Assembly (NCBI GenBank): GCA_026913215.1
Contig: JAPTYK010000001.1
Coordinates: forward strand, 1,674,001 to 1,738,000
Origin: Streptomyces diastatochromogenes
GTDB lineage: Bacteria > Actinomycetota > Actinomycetes > Streptomycetales > Streptomycetaceae
Direction of reading: 5' to 3'
Length of the DNA: 64,000 nt
Shown here: in pieces, positions 37,224-46,616 of the stretch
How positions within the stretch are numbered: position 1 is the stretch's first letter
Layout: the number at the start of each line of letters is the position of its first letter
Made by a program: the position numbers and the translations under genes
The notes under the pieces: model-generated
The model's database searches: none
Told to the model about the DNA's origin: nothing
Seen by the model: only the letters and a program-made list of their open reading frames with translations

Positions 37224-37931
37224 TCAGGCCTGCGGGACCTCGCAGGCACCGTCCGGGCCGCAGACCTCGGCGTCGGAGCCGACCGGCTGGAGGACGCGGC
37301 CCTGCCAGGCCTGCTCCAGGGCCTGGGTGAAGACCTCGGCGGGCTGCCCGCCGGAGACGCCGTAGCGGCGGTCGAGGACGAAGAACGGCACGCCGTTGGC
37401 GCCGAGTTCGGCGGCCTCGCGCTCGTCCTCCCGTACGGCCTCGGCGTACGCGGTCTCGTCGGCGAGGACCGCGCGGACCTCGGCCTCGTCGAGACCGGCC
37501 TCCACGCCGAGGGTCACCAGGGTCTCGGCGTCGAAGACGGAGCGCTCCTCGGCGAAGTTGGCCCGGTAGGCCAGGTCCAGGAGCTCGCCCTGACGGCCGC
37601 GCTCCTTGGCGAGGTGGAGCAGCCGGTGGATGTTGAAGGTGTTGCCGTGGTCGCGGCCGTCGGTGAGGTAGTCGAGACCCTCCGAGTGCGCGTTCGACGC
37701 GACGTGCGCCTCCATCGCGCGGGCCTCGTCCAGGGTGCGGCCGTACTTCTTCGCCAGCATCTCCAGGACCGGGCCGGTGTCGCCCTTGGCGCGGTGCGGG
37801 TCGAGCTCGAAGGAGCGGTGCACGACCTCGACGTCGTCACGGTGGGCGAAGGCCGCGAGCCCCTTCTCGAAGCGGGCCTTGCCGATGTAGCACCAGGGGC
37901 AGGCGATGTCGCTCCAGATCTCGACGCGCAT
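37224..37931 (-). CDS. FrnE-like DsbA family oxidoreductase
   Basis: A 235-residue thioredoxin-fold protein with the active-site motif C11-P-W-C14 (DIACPWCYIGKARF), the inserted helical domain of the DsbA/HCCA-isomerase family, and the cis-proline segment ANGVPFFVLDRRYGVSGGQPAEVF. There is no signal peptide, so it works in the cytoplasm. FrnE proteins were described in frenolicin biosynthesis and oxidative stress; this stand-alone copy may be a general disulfide reductase or isomerase. An extra cysteine pair near the C-terminus (VCGPDGAC) is notable. The gene is intact. Confidence 0.9.
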   Translation of the reverse strand: MRVEIWSDIACPWCYIGKARFEKGLAAFAHRDDVEVVHRSFELDPHRAKGDTGPVLEMLAKKYGRTLDEARAMEAHVASNAHSEGLDYLTDGRDHGNTFNIHRLLHLAKERGRQGELLDLAYRANFAEERSVFDAETLVTLGVEAGLDEAEVRAVLADETAYAEAVREDEREAAELGANGVPFFVLDRRYGVSGGQPAEVFTQALEQAWQGRVLQPVGSDAEVCGPDGACEVPQA

Positions 37932-37995
37932 GTGACTTCTCTCCGGGGGTTCCGATGGGGTGTGCCGCAGGGGGGAACGCGCACGGCGGTCCGGT

Positions 37996-38955
37996 TCATT
38001 CCGTTTCCGGCCCCGGTGTGAGGCGCGGCACCATGCGGTCGAAGGAGGCCCGGTAGGCGCTCGGGGTGAGTCCGGTGCGGCGCAGGAGGTGCTGGCGGAG
38101 CGAGTCGGCGCTGCCGAGGCCGGCCGCGCGGGCCACCCGGTCCATGGGGAGGGAGGTGGTCTCCAGGAGCTCCTTCGCCCGCTCGACGCGCTGGTGGAGC
38201 AGCCACTGGAGCGGGCTGACGCCGGTCTCCGCGTGGAAGCGGCGCGAGAGGGTGCGGACGGAGACCCCGGCGTGCCGGGCGAGGTCGGCGAGGCCGAGGG
38301 GTTCGTCGAGGTGCTCCATCGCCCACGCGCGCGTGTCGGCGAAGGAGATCCCGCGCTCGGGCGGCAGCGGGGTCTGGGTGAACTGGGTCTGGCCGCCGGG
38401 CCGGACGGGCGCGACGAGGGCGAGCCGGGCCACGGCGTTGGCGACGGCGGCGCCGTGGTCGGTGCGGATGACGTGCAGGCAGAGGTCGATGCCCGCCGCG
38501 TATCCGGAGGAGGTGAGCACGGGGCCGTCCTGGACGAACAGGACGTCGTCCTGGAGGTCGACGGCGGGGTGCCGGGACGCGAGCAGCGGGCGGTACGCCC
38601 AGTACGTCGTCGCCGCCCGGCCGTCGAGCAGCCCGGCCTCGGCGAGCGCGAAGGCGCCGGTGCAGATGGAGGCGATCCGCTTGCCCCCGTCGGCGGACGC
38701 GCGCAGGACGTCGAGGACGCGCGGGTCGGGGTCCTCGTAGGCCCCGCTGCCCGCGAGGATCACGGTGTCGGCCCCTTCGACGGCTTCGAGTCCGCGCGGG
38801 ACGACCAGGTCGAGGCCGCCGGTGGTGGTGACGGGCCCGGGGTCGGGGGCGCAGATGACCGTCTCGTACCCGGGCCGGCCGTCGATCTCGACCTTGCCGA
38901 AGAGCATCTCCGGGATGGCCAGGTTGAACATCGAGACGGGCGGGGCCGCGATCAC
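37996..38955 (-). CDS. GlxA-type transcriptional regulator (DJ-1/PfpI plus AraC HTH)
   Basis: The N-terminal domain (about 1-190) is DJ-1/PfpI-like: VSMFNLAIPEMLFG, DTVILAGSGAYEDP and RIASICTGAFALAEAGLLDGRAATTYW with the nucleophile-elbow cysteine. The C-terminal domain (about 215-310) is a double HTH of the AraC type: LADLARHAGVSVRTLSRRFHAETGVSPLQWLLHQRV and then AARAAGLGSADSLRQHLLRRTGLTPSAYRASF. GTG 38955 is the most convincing start; an upstream extension in frame is Arg/Ala-rich and unlikely. It is divergent from the DHA2 transporter, 147 bp apart, and may control it. Confidence 0.88.
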   Translation of the reverse strand: MIAAPPVSMFNLAIPEMLFGKVEIDGRPGYETVICAPDPGPVTTTGGLDLVVPRGLEAVEGADTVILAGSGAYEDPDPRVLDVLRASADGGKRIASICTGAFALAEAGLLDGRAATTYWAYRPLLASRHPAVDLQDDVLFVQDGPVLTSSGYAAGIDLCLHVIRTDHGAAVANAVARLALVAPVRPGGQTQFTQTPLPPERGISFADTRAWAMEHLDEPLGLADLARHAGVSVRTLSRRFHAETGVSPLQWLLHQRVERAKELLETTSLPMDRVARAAGLGSADSLRQHLLRRTGLTPSAYRASFDRMVPRLTPGPETE

Positions 38956-39102
38956 GGCGACGCGCCGGACCCGGGAGGCGGGGACGGGCCGGGCGTGCCG
39001 GGCGCTGCGGGCGGGAGCGGCGTCGACGGCATGGCCAGAACCTCCGGTCGTATGGCATTCCAGCCACTACTGTACGGGCCCGCCGCTCACGAAGCTGGAC
39101 GC

Positions 39103-40458
39103 ATGTCCTCAACACTCCACGCCAAGGCCCCTGTTGTCCCCATCCGACGCCTCCCTCCCCGGGCCCGCCCTCGCCGCCGCCGTGCTCGGCTTCGCGCTCA
39201 TCACCCTCGACACCTCCGTGGTGAACGTCGCCCTCCCGGCGATCGGCGCCGATCTGCGGACCGGGATGACGGGCCTGCAGTGGGTGGTGGACGCGTACAC
39301 GCTGGCCTTCGCCGCGCTGCTGCTCTCCAGCGGGGCGCTCGCCGACCGGGTCGGGGCGAGCCGGGCGTACGGGGCGGGGTCGTCGTCTTCACCCTCGCCT
39401 CGGCCGCCTGCGGTCTGGCCCCGGCCTCCCGGGCTCCTGGCGGCCCGGACGGTGCAGGGCGCGGCGGCGGCCGTGATGCTGCCGGCCTCGCTCGCCCTCG
39501 TCCGGGAGGCGTACGGCGATCCTGGGCGGCGGGCCCGCGCCGTGTCGCTGTGGGCGGCGGGCGGGACGGTCGCGGTGGCGCTCGGCCCGGTCGCGGGCGG
39601 GGCGCTGACCACGGCCTGGAGCTGGCGCGGGATCTTCTTCATCAACCTGCCCCTCGGGCTCCTGACGCTCGCCCTGCTGGCCCGGGTCGCGCGGTCGGAG
39701 CGCCGGCCGGCCCGCTGGACCTCCCGGGGCAGCTGACCGCGATGGCGGCGCTCGGAGCGCTGACCTTCGCCGCGATCGAGGGCGGCACGGAGGCCTGGTG
39801 GGCGCTGGGGATCGCGGTGGCGTCCTTCGCCGCGTTCCTGCTGATCGAGGCACGGCGGCGGCATCCGATGGTGCCGCTCGGGCTGTTCCGGAACACGACC
39901 GTGGTGGTGGCGGTGGCGGCCGGTTCCGCGAACAGCGTGGCCTTCTACGGAATGGTCTTCGTGTTCGGCCTCTTCTTCCAGCAGGTGCTGGGCCTCTCGG
40001 CGCTCGGCGCGGGACTGATGTTCCTGCCCATGACGGGGCTGCTCGCCGGGGTGAACATCCTGTCCGCACGGGTGGCCGCGCGGTACGGGGCGCGGCTGCC
40101 GATCGTCCTCGGCCAGGCGGTCGCCGTGGCCGGGCTGCTCGGCCTGCTCACCGTGGACGCGCACTCCTCACGGACGGCCCAGGCCCTGCTCCTGGTGCCG
40201 CTCGCACTCGGCGCGGGTTTCTCCTCCCCGCTCATCGCCGCGATGATGGACGCGGTCCCGGCGGAACGTGCGGGCACGGCGGCGGGGCTCCTGAACGCGA
40301 TCCGGCAGACGGCGGGCGCCCTCGCCATCGCGGTCTTCGGCTCCCTCGCCGCGCGGGACACGGCAGCGGCGATGCGCACGAGCCTCCTGATCAGCGCCGG
40401 TCTGCTGATGGTGACGGCCCTGGTCTCGCTGCGGCTGCCGCGCCGCCGGAACCGCTAG
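39103..40458 (+). CDS. MFS transporter, DHA2 (EmrB/QacA) family (frameshifted three times)
   Basis: Multidrug-efflux-type transporter with about 14 helices. Motifs are LITLDTSVVNVALPAIGADL (motif D1 of DHA2), LQWVVDAYTLAFAALLLSSGALADRVGASRAYG (motif A), GAAAAVMLPASLALV (motif C region) and later RHPMVPLGLF. Missing bases lie near 39135, 39383 and 39715, all in C or G runs. ATG 39103 begins MSSTLHAKAPVVP. It faces the GlxA-type regulator and is followed by a terminator. Substrate unknown. Confidence 0.86.
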   Translation: MSSTLHAKAPVVPIRRLPPRARPRRRRARLRAHHPRHLRGERRPPGDRRRSADRDDGPAVGGGRVHAGLRRAAALQRGARRPGRGEPGVRGGVVVFTLASAACGLAPASRAPGGPDGAGRGGGRDAAGLARPRPGGVRRSWAAGPRRVAVGGGRDGRGGARPGRGRGADHGLELARDLLHQPAPRAPDARPAGPGRAVGAPAGPLDLPGQLTAMAALGALTFAAIEGGTEAWWALGIAVASFAAFLLIEARRRHPMVPLGLFRNTTVVVAVAAGSANSVAFYGMVFVFGLFFQQVLGLSALGAGLMFLPMTGLLAGVNILSARVAARYGARLPIVLGQAVAVAGLLGLLTVDAHSSRTAQALLLVPLALGAGFSSPLIAAMMDAVPAERAGTAAGLLNAIRQTAGALAIAVFGSLAARDTAAAMRTSLLISAGLLMVTALVSLRLPRRRNR

Positions 40459-40483
40459 GGGGCGTCCTGTCGAGGCGAAGGAG

Positions 40484-40516
40484 CCAGGCCGCCCTTCGGG
40501 GGGAAGGACGGCCTGG
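40484..40516. terminator. Terminator after the DHA2 transporter
   Basis: ccaggccgcccttc (40484-40497) pairs with gaaggacggcctgg (40503-40516) except for one internal mismatch. It lies between convergent stops at 40458 and 40563. Confidence 0.8.
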
Positions 40517-40562
40517 GGCGTGGGCGGGGCGGGCGCTTCGTGCGCCGGACCCCTGACGGGCG

Positions 40563-42128
40563 TTACTTGGAGCAGGTCTCCTGGGTCACCTTGCCGCCCG
40601 CGGTGGCGGCGGTGGCCGGGTCCATCGACAGGCACAGGCCGGTCCAGTTGTTGATGAACTGGTAGGCGGGCCGGGATCCGGTCGCGGTGGCGAGCTTGGT
40701 GGGGATGACGTTCCACAGCTGGCTGCCGGAGAACCAGCGGGTCTCGCAGTCCCACCAGAAGAGCTGGGTGCCGGAGCCCGGCGGGGTGCCGTTGTTGTAG
40801 GGGACGGTCAGGCACTTGCCGTTGCTCGCCTTGATCCAGTAGTAGCCCTTGCCGTCGTACGTCGACGGCTTCTCGGCTCCCCACTGGTGGCTGCTGGGCG
40901 GGGTGGACTGGCACTCGCGCTGGGTGACCAGGCCGCCGGTCCTGGAGCTGTCGAACTCGGGGCCCCGGACCATGCAGCGGCCGTACAGGCTGTTGACGTA
41001 GGTCTTGTCGGCGTTGACCAGCCAGATGGTCCGGTTGCCGCCCTTGACCGCGTTGTCGGCGTTGTGGTCGATGATCGCGTTGACCAGGCCCCAGCCGGGG
41101 AAGTCCGTCATGACGATGCCGACGCGGCCGGTGGTGCTGTTGAGGTGCTTCATCAGCTGGACGTTGACACCGGGTTCCTCGTGGACGATGTCGCCGTTCT
41201 CGTTGCCCAGCTTCCAGCCGCCGGCGTAGTCGGACGGCAGCAGGCCGAAGGGGGCCTTGGAGGCGGACGTGTACGTCACGTACGTGTCACCGGGACGGCC
41301 GGAGCGCGCCTGGTCGACGTTGCCCTTGACGTAGCCCCACTTCTCCGCGACGGTCTCGGCCGCCCAGTGGTCCTCCTTGCGGTCGTTGAAGCCCTTGATC
41401 CCGTAGCCGTCGCTGTCGACGCTGTCGAAGCTGCCCAGCACCAGCTTGCCGCGGACCTGCCCGAGCGTCGGGACGTCCGCCCTGCCGGAGCCCGACACCG
41501 AGGGCGCGTAGAAGAGGCCGGGGTACCGGGCCACGTAGTCGGCGAAGATCGACCGGACCGTCGCCGAGGTCACGGACTTCGGGTCGTGCGCGCAGTCGAA
41601 GGCGCCCGCGCCCGAGTAGGGGCACTCGGACTTCAGGCGCATCACGATCGTCTCGGTCGGGTGCGCGCGGAGGAAGGACTGCGCCTTGGTCAGGACGTCG
41701 TCGAAGTTGGCCTGCTGGTAGTACACGCCGTGGTGGATCGTGAAGGCCGATCCCCCGGAGACCCGGGCCCGGATGTCGATGGCCCGGATGCCCCGATCCA
41801 GCTGTGCCGTCAGGGTGTCGGCGCTGTCTCCCCAGTCCTCCTGCGTCTGCACGCTGGTGCCGTCGTGGATGGCGAGCGTGTCGTGGGTGCCGGGGATGGA
41901 CAGGTTCGAGAGCGGGGTGTCGCCGGCGACGCCCCACATCCACTCGGCCCGGTCGGGCTGCCCGATGTTCCGGTAGGCGTCCTGGTTCGTCGACCCCGCC
42001 GCGTCGGCGGTGACAGGGGTCAGCAGCGCGGCTCCCAGGGCGAGGCAGGCGGCCGTCATCAGACCGGTCAGCCGGCGGGAACGCCGGGGCGATCCGGCGC
42101 CCGTGACGTGGGGGGTGGTGCGGGACAT
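40563..42128 (-). CDS. Secreted phosphatidylinositol-specific phospholipase C with C-terminal lectin-like domain
   Basis: A signal peptide (residues 1-44, LMTAACLALGAALLTPVTADA) precedes a PI-PLC catalytic domain. The catalytic histidines are in IPGTHDTLAIHD (H82) and FTIHHGVYYQ (H132/H133), with FLRAHPTETIVMRLKSE between them and the end of the barrel. Residues about 395-521 form a ricin-type region with CMVRGPEFDSS, WIKASNGKCLTVPYNN and NNWTGLCLSMD and five cysteines. PI-PLCs cleave phosphatidylinositol into diacylglycerol and inositol phosphate. The 521-residue gene is intact, which stands out among frameshifted neighbours. Confidence 0.9.
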   Translation of the reverse strand: MSRTTPHVTGAGSPRRSRRLTGLMTAACLALGAALLTPVTADAAGSTNQDAYRNIGQPDRAEWMWGVAGDTPLSNLSIPGTHDTLAIHDGTSVQTQEDWGDSADTLTAQLDRGIRAIDIRARVSGGSAFTIHHGVYYQQANFDDVLTKAQSFLRAHPTETIVMRLKSECPYSGAGAFDCAHDPKSVTSATVRSIFADYVARYPGLFYAPSVSGSGRADVPTLGQVRGKLVLGSFDSVDSDGYGIKGFNDRKEDHWAAETVAEKWGYVKGNVDQARSGRPGDTYVTYTSASKAPFGLLPSDYAGGWKLGNENGDIVHEEPGVNVQLMKHLNSTTGRVGIVMTDFPGWGLVNAIIDHNADNAVKGGNRTIWLVNADKTYVNSLYGRCMVRGPEFDSSRTGGLVTQRECQSTPPSSHQWGAEKPSTYDGKGYYWIKASNGKCLTVPYNNGTPPGSGTQLFWWDCETRWFSGSQLWNVIPTKLATATGSRPAYQFINNWTGLCLSMDPATAATAGGKVTQETCSK

Positions 42129-42212
42129 GAGACTCCAGTCCGGGTGAGGGGGGCGGTGCGGGGTCCAGTCTGGCCGCCGCCCCTGGCGTCTCACTGACGT
42201 TCCGCTAACGCC

Positions 42213-43120
42213 CTACGCGCCCTTGCGGTACCGCCCCGGCGCCACCCCGTACTCGCGCTTGAAGGCCTTGGCGAAGGCGAACTCCGAGGAGTAGCCGGAG
42301 CGTTCGGCGACCGTGCGGAGCGGGAGGTCGTCGGAGCGGAGGAGGCGGCCCGCCGTGGTCATGCGCCACCAGGTGAGGTAGGCGAGGGGCGGGCGGCCGA
42401 CGAGGGTGGTGAAGCGGCGGGCGAAGGCGGCGCGGGAGAGGCCGCCGAGCGCGCCGAGCTCCTCGACGGTCCACGCGCGGGCGGGTCGCCGTGCAGGGCG
42501 CGCAGGGCGGCCGAGACGGCGGGGTCGCTCAGGGCGGCGGACCAGCCGGTGGAGCGGTCGGCGCGTTCGGTGAGCCACCAGGTGCGCAGCAGGTAGAGGA
42601 GCAGGGTGTCGAGGAGGGCGGGGACGATCGCGTCGGATCCCGGCTGGGGTTCGGCGAGTTCGGCGCCGAGGAGGTCGACGGCGGCGCGCAGCCGGGGGTG
42701 GGCGCCGACCCGGGCGGGGAGGTGGACGTACGGCGGCAGTTCGGTGAGCAGGGGTGGGCGTGGGCCCGGCTGAGCTGGTAGGCGCCGCACAGGAGCAGGG
42801 TCTCGTCGGCGTCGACGGGTCCCCGGTGGGGCCGGGTGGGCCAGGAGCCGTCGGGGCGGGCACGGCCTCGACGAGCGGGGTGTCGGGCCGGTCGGCGAGG
42901 CCGTGGCCGGTGGCGTGGGCGACGAGGACGACGTCACCGGGGCCGAGCCGGACGGGGCGCCGTCGTCCGGGGCAGCAGCCAGGCGGAGCCCTGGAGGACG
43001 ACGTGGAATCCGGCGCCCATGCTCGGGGAAGCGGTAGCCCCAGGGGGCGAAGCGGACGGTGCGGGAGGAGTGCGGGCGCCCGGTGCGCATGACGGCGAGG
43101 GCATCGCTCAGTACGTCCAT
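42213..43120 (-). CDS. AraC family regulator with cupin-type N-domain (two or more frameshifts)
   Basis: The N-terminal half is an AraC-binding-like cupin (VRFAPWGYRFPEHG, GSAWLL and LGPGDVVLVAHATGHGLAD), then helical DAIVPALLDTLLLYLLRTWWLTE. The C-terminus is the double HTH: VEELGALGGLSRAAFARRFTTLVGRPPLAYLTWWRM and RTVAERSGYSSEFAFAKAFKREYGVAPGRYR. The frames change near 43000, 42830-42770 and 42485. ATG 43120 faces the oxidoreductase gene at 43210 across 89 bp, so it is likely to be its regulator. Confidence 0.83.
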
Positions 43121-43209
43121 GGTCCGAACGGTAGCGCGCGAGACGATCGGACATGGGGGGAAGCCGGGGAGATATGGATCGTCTTCCTCGGCGCTCCTAA
43201 CGTCGGGGC

Positions 43210-44210
43210 ATGACGACAACAGGCATGACGACGAAGGCCGTTCTGTTCCACGAGCTCGGCGGTCCCGAGGTGCTGCGCGTGGAGGAGGTGCCGCTGCCGG
43301 ACCCCGGTCCCGGCGAGGTGCTCGTCCGGGTCGAGGCGATCGGCCTCAACCGCGCCGAGGCGCTGTTCCGCGCCGGGGCCTACTACTACCCGGCGACGCT
43401 GCCGGGTTCGCGGCTCGGCTACGAGGCGGCGGGCGTGGTCGAGGCGGTCGGCGCGGGCGTCACGGCGTACGCCCCGGGCGACCCGGTGATGGCGGCGGCC
43501 AATTTCGACTTCGGGATCCACGGGGTGCACGCGGAGCGGGTGGTGCTCCCCGAGGAGTACGTGGTGGCCCGGCCCGAGGGGGTGGACGCGGTGACGGCGG
43601 CGGCGGTGTGGCTGAGCTATTTCACCGCGTACGGCGGGATGGTGCTGACCGGCGGGCTCGGCGCGGGCGAGCACGTGGTGATCACGGGGCGTCCAGCTCG
43701 GTGGGCACCGCCGCGATCCAGGTCGCCCTGCGGGTGGGGGCCGTACCGATCGCCACCACCCGGGGCGAGGGGAAGCGGAAGCGGCTCCTGGAGCTGGGGG
43801 CCGCGCACGTGGTCGCCACCGACACCGAGGACCTGGTCGAGGAGGTGCGGCGGATCACCGGCGGGGCGGGCGCCGACCTGGCCTTCGACGCGATCGGCGG
43901 GCCCGGCTTCGCCCGGCTCGGGGACGCGCTGCGGACCGGCGGCACCGCCGTCCTCTACGGCTGGCTGGACCCGCGTCCGGTCGAGCTGTCGCGGAACTGG
44001 CCGCTGACCACGCACACGTACGCGAACGGGGCGCTCGCCAGGACGGCGGAGGGCCGGCGGCGCGCGGCCGGGTTCATCGGCTCGGGGCTGCGGGACGGCT
44101 CCCTGGCGCCGGTGATCGCCGAGACCTTCGAGGGTCTGGAGCGGATCGCCGACGCCCACCGGCTGATGGAGTCGAACGCGCACCTCGGGAAGATCGTGGT
44201 CAGGCTCTGA
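43210..44210 (+). CDS. Zinc-type alcohol dehydrogenase/quinone oxidoreductase family (MDR) protein (one frameshift)
   Basis: Medium-chain dehydrogenase/reductase of the quinone-oxidoreductase branch. The GroES-like domain reads KAVLFHELGGPEVLRVEEVPLPDPGPGEVLVRVEAIGLNRAE, then YEAAGVVEAVGAGV. The Rossmann domain starts LTGGLGAGEHVVIT and, after one missing base near 43693, continues SSSVGTAAIQVALRVGA with the nucleotide-binding motif AxxGxxA. No structural or catalytic zinc cysteines are seen. Two starts, ATG 43210 and ATG 43225, are possible. It is controlled, by position, by the divergent AraC protein and ends 3 bp before the convergent aldehyde dehydrogenase stop. Confidence 0.85.
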
Positions 44211-44213
44211 CCG

Positions 44214-45698
44214 TCAGCGCCTCGGGAGTCCCAGCGGGTTGCCGTCGCGGAGCTCCGGCGGGAGGAGGTGGTCGGGCGTCGACTGGTACGTGACCGGGCG
44301 CAGCCAGCGCTCGATCGCGGTCGCGCCGACCGAGGTGGAGGTGGAGGTGGTGGCCGGGTAGGGGCCGCCGTGGTGCTGGGCGGGGGCGACGGCGACGCCG
44401 GTGGGCCAGCCGTTGACGAGGACGCGGCCGGCCAGCGGCGTGAGCGCGGCGAGCAGCGGGGCGGCCGTCCCGTCGTCCTCGGCGATGTGCAGGGTGGCGG
44501 TGAGGTTGCCGGGGAGCAGGCCGAGGACGGCGGTCACCTCCTCCCGCGTGGAGTAGCGGGCGACGACGGTGACCGGTCCGAAGCACTCCTCCAGGAGGAG
44601 GTGGTGGTCGCCTCCGGTGAGGGCGGCGGCGTCGACGGCGAGGACTCCGGCGCTGACGGTGTGGGCGCCGCCGGCGCCGGGGTGACCGGGGTGTCGACTC
44701 CGGTGAGCGCGGCGCGTGCGGCGACCCGGCGACGAAGGCGTCCGCATCCGGCGGTCGAGCATGACGGCCGGTTCGGTGTCGCTGACGGCGGCGGTGAGGG
44801 CGTCGAGGAGCGGTCGCCGTCCTCGCTCTGGGGGGCGAGGACGAAGCCGGGCTTGGTGCAGAACTGACCGGCGCCCTGGGTCATGGAGGCGGCGAGCCCG
44901 CGCCGATCTCCTCGGCGCGCTCGCGGCGGCGGCCTCGGTGACCACGACCGGGTTGAGGAGCCGAGTTCGCCGTGGAAGGGGATGGGGACGGGCCGGGCGA
45001 CGGCCGCGTCGAAGAGGGCCCGGCCGCCGCGGACCGAGCCGGTGAAGCCCGCCGCCGCGACGAGCGGGTGGCGGACGAGTTCCAGGCCCGCGTCGAAGCC
45101 GTGGACGAGGACGACGACGTCCTCGGGGAGTCCGGTCTTGGCGGCGGCCCGGCGCAGCAGGAGGCGCAGAGCTCGGAGGTGGCCGGGTGGTCGGGGTGGG
45201 CCTTGACCACCACGGGGCAGCCGGCCGCGAGGGCGCTCGCGGTGTCGCCGCCGGGGACGGAGAAGGCGAGCGGGAAGTTGCTCGCGGCGTAGACGGCGAC
45301 GACGCCCAGCGGGATCTTCCAGCGGCGCAGGTCGGCGCGGGGCGGGTGGCCCGGGGTCCGGCGGGTCGATCCGGATGTCGAGGAAGGAGCCTCCTCGACG
45401 ACCTCGGCGAAGGACCGCAGCTGGGCGGTGGTGCGGGCGAGTTCGCCGGTGAGCCGGACGGGCCCGAGGGCGGTCTCGGCGTCGGCCGCCTCGACGACGT
45501 GCTCGCCGGAGGCGTCGAGGAGGTCGGCGGCGGTACGGAGGAAGGCGGCCCGGACCGCCCGGTCGGCGAGGGCCTCGCGGGCGGCGTGCGCGGCTCTGAC
45601 GGCCTGGTCGACCTCCTCGGGGTGGCCTCCACCGCGACCTGCTCGCGCGGCCTGCCCGTCCTGGGGTCCACGCTCCACACCGATTCCGCCACCGTCAC
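44214..45698 (-). CDS. NADP-dependent aldehyde dehydrogenase, ketoglutarate-semialdehyde type (many frameshifts)
   Basis: From GTG 45698 the protein reads VAESVWSVDPRTGRP, then RAAFLRTAADLLDASGEHVVEAADAETALG, WKIPLGVVAVYAASNFPLAFSVPGGDTASALAAGCPVVVKAHPDHPAT (coenzyme pocket), SVRGGRALFDAAVARP-like text, GAGQFCTKPGFVLAP (catalytic cysteine in GQFCTKPG), LLEECFGPVTVVARY and LVNGWPTGVAVAPAQHHGGPYPATTS. These match the alpha-ketoglutaric semialdehyde dehydrogenases of sugar-acid breakdown. At least five missing bases occur (about 45620, 45390, 45150, 44960, 44860). The divergent IclR gene suggests sugar-acid-responsive control. Confidence 0.85.
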   Translation of the reverse strand: MTVAESVWSVDPRTGRPREQVAVEATPRRSTRPSEPRTPPARPSPTGRSGPPSSVPPPTSSTPPASTSSRRPTPRPPSGPSGSPANSPAPPPSCGPSPRSSRRLLPRHPDRPAGPRATRPAPTCAAGRSRWASSPSTPRATSRSPSPSPAATPRAPSRPAAPWWSRPTPTTRPPPSSAPPAAPGRRQDRTPRGRRRPRPRLRRGPGTRPPPARRGGGLHRLGPRRPGPLRRGRRPARPHPLPRRTRLLNPVVVTEAAAASAPRRSARARRLHDPGRRSVLHQARLRPRPPERGRRPLLDALTAAVSDTEPAVMLDRRMRTPSSPGRRTRRAHRSRHPGHPGAGGAHTVSAGVLAVDAAALTGGDHHLLLEECFGPVTVVARYSTREEVTAVLGLLPGNLTATLHIAEDDGTAAPLLAALTPLAGRVLVNGWPTGVAVAPAQHHGGPYPATTSTSTSVGATAIERWLRPVTYQSTPDHLLPPELRDGNPLGLPRR

Positions 45699-45842
45699 GC
45701 CCCTGTTCGCTACTCTGAACGCGGTTCCCGTAGATGAACGCGTTCCGGAGGGGACTCTATTGACGGCCCGACCGTCTCCACAAGGCTCCCGTCGGCCGGG
45801 ACGCCGGTGGGCGGCCGGACAACGGAAAAAGGGGGCGGGGGC
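45699..45842. promoter_or_regulatory. Aldehyde dehydrogenase/IclR divergent promoter with paired GAAC-GTTC sites
   Basis: GAACGCGGTTC at 45717-45727 and the perfect palindrome GAACGCGTTC at 45736-45745 are two inverted GAAC/GTTC elements with centres about 18.5 bp apart, 20-50 bp upstream of the aldehyde dehydrogenase start. IclR-type regulators commonly bind such short inverted repeats, so these are good operator candidates. Confidence 0.7.
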
Positions 45843-46613
45843 GTGGCGACTGCCGACGCGGGTGGGGCGCAGGTGAAGTCCGCGGTGCGGACCGTGGAGT
45901 TGCTGGAGTTCTTCGCCGGACACCCCGGGACGCACGCGCTCGCCGCCGTCCAGGAGGCCGTCGGCTACCCCAAGTCCAGTCTGTACATGCTGCTGCGCAC
46001 CCTGGTCGAGCTGGGCTGGGTGGAGACGGACGCGACGGGCACGCGGTACGGGATCGGGGTGCGGGCGCTGCTCGTCGGGACCTCGTACCTCGACGGCGAC
46101 GAGGTGGTGGCCGCCTCCCGGCCCACCCTCGACCGGCTCTCCGACGACACCACCGAGACCATCCACCTGGCGCGGCTCGACGGCACCGACGTGGTGCACC
46201 TGGCGACCCGTCAGTCCCCGCACCACCTGCGGCCGTTCACCCGGGTCGGGCGCCGGCTGCCCGCGTACTCGACCTCGCTGGGCAAGGCGCTGCTCGCCAC
46301 CCACAGCGACGAGCAGGTGCGCTCGATGCTCCCGGAGAGGCTCCCGGCGCTGACCGAGCACACCGTCACCGACCGCGAGCGGCTCATCGCGGAGCTGCGC
46401 ACCGTCCGCGAGCGGGGCTACGCGGTGGACCGCGAGGAGACCACGCTGGGGCTGCGCTGCTTCGGCGTCGTGATCCCCCACCGGACCCCGGCGCGGGACG
46501 CGATCAGCTGCTCGGTGCCGGTGGCGCGGCTCACTCCGGCCCACGAGCGGGCGATCAAGGACGCGCTGTTCGACGCGCGGGACCGGATGACTCCGGCGCT
46601 CCGCCGTCCCTGA
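45843..46613 (+). CDS. IclR family transcriptional regulator
   Basis: Intact, about 256 residues. The N-terminal winged helix runs VKSAVRTVELLEFFAGHPGTHALAAVQEAVGYPKSSLYMLLRTLVELGWVE, and the C-terminal ligand domain holds TSLGKALLATHSDEQVRSMLP, RGYAVDREETTLGLRCFGVVI and ISCSVPVARLTP. GTG 45843 follows a G-rich ribosome site (AAAAAGGGGGCGGGG); GTG 45807 is a longer alternative. Divergence from the aldehyde dehydrogenase suggests a role in sugar-acid or aromatic-acid catabolism. Confidence 0.9.
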   Translation: MATADAGGAQVKSAVRTVELLEFFAGHPGTHALAAVQEAVGYPKSSLYMLLRTLVELGWVETDATGTRYGIGVRALLVGTSYLDGDEVVAASRPTLDRLSDDTTETIHLARLDGTDVVHLATRQSPHHLRPFTRVGRRLPAYSTSLGKALLATHSDEQVRSMLPERLPALTEHTVTDRERLIAELRTVRERGYAVDREETTLGLRCFGVVIPHRTPARDAISCSVPVARLTPAHERAIKDALFDARDRMTPALRRP

Positions 46614-46616
46614 CGG

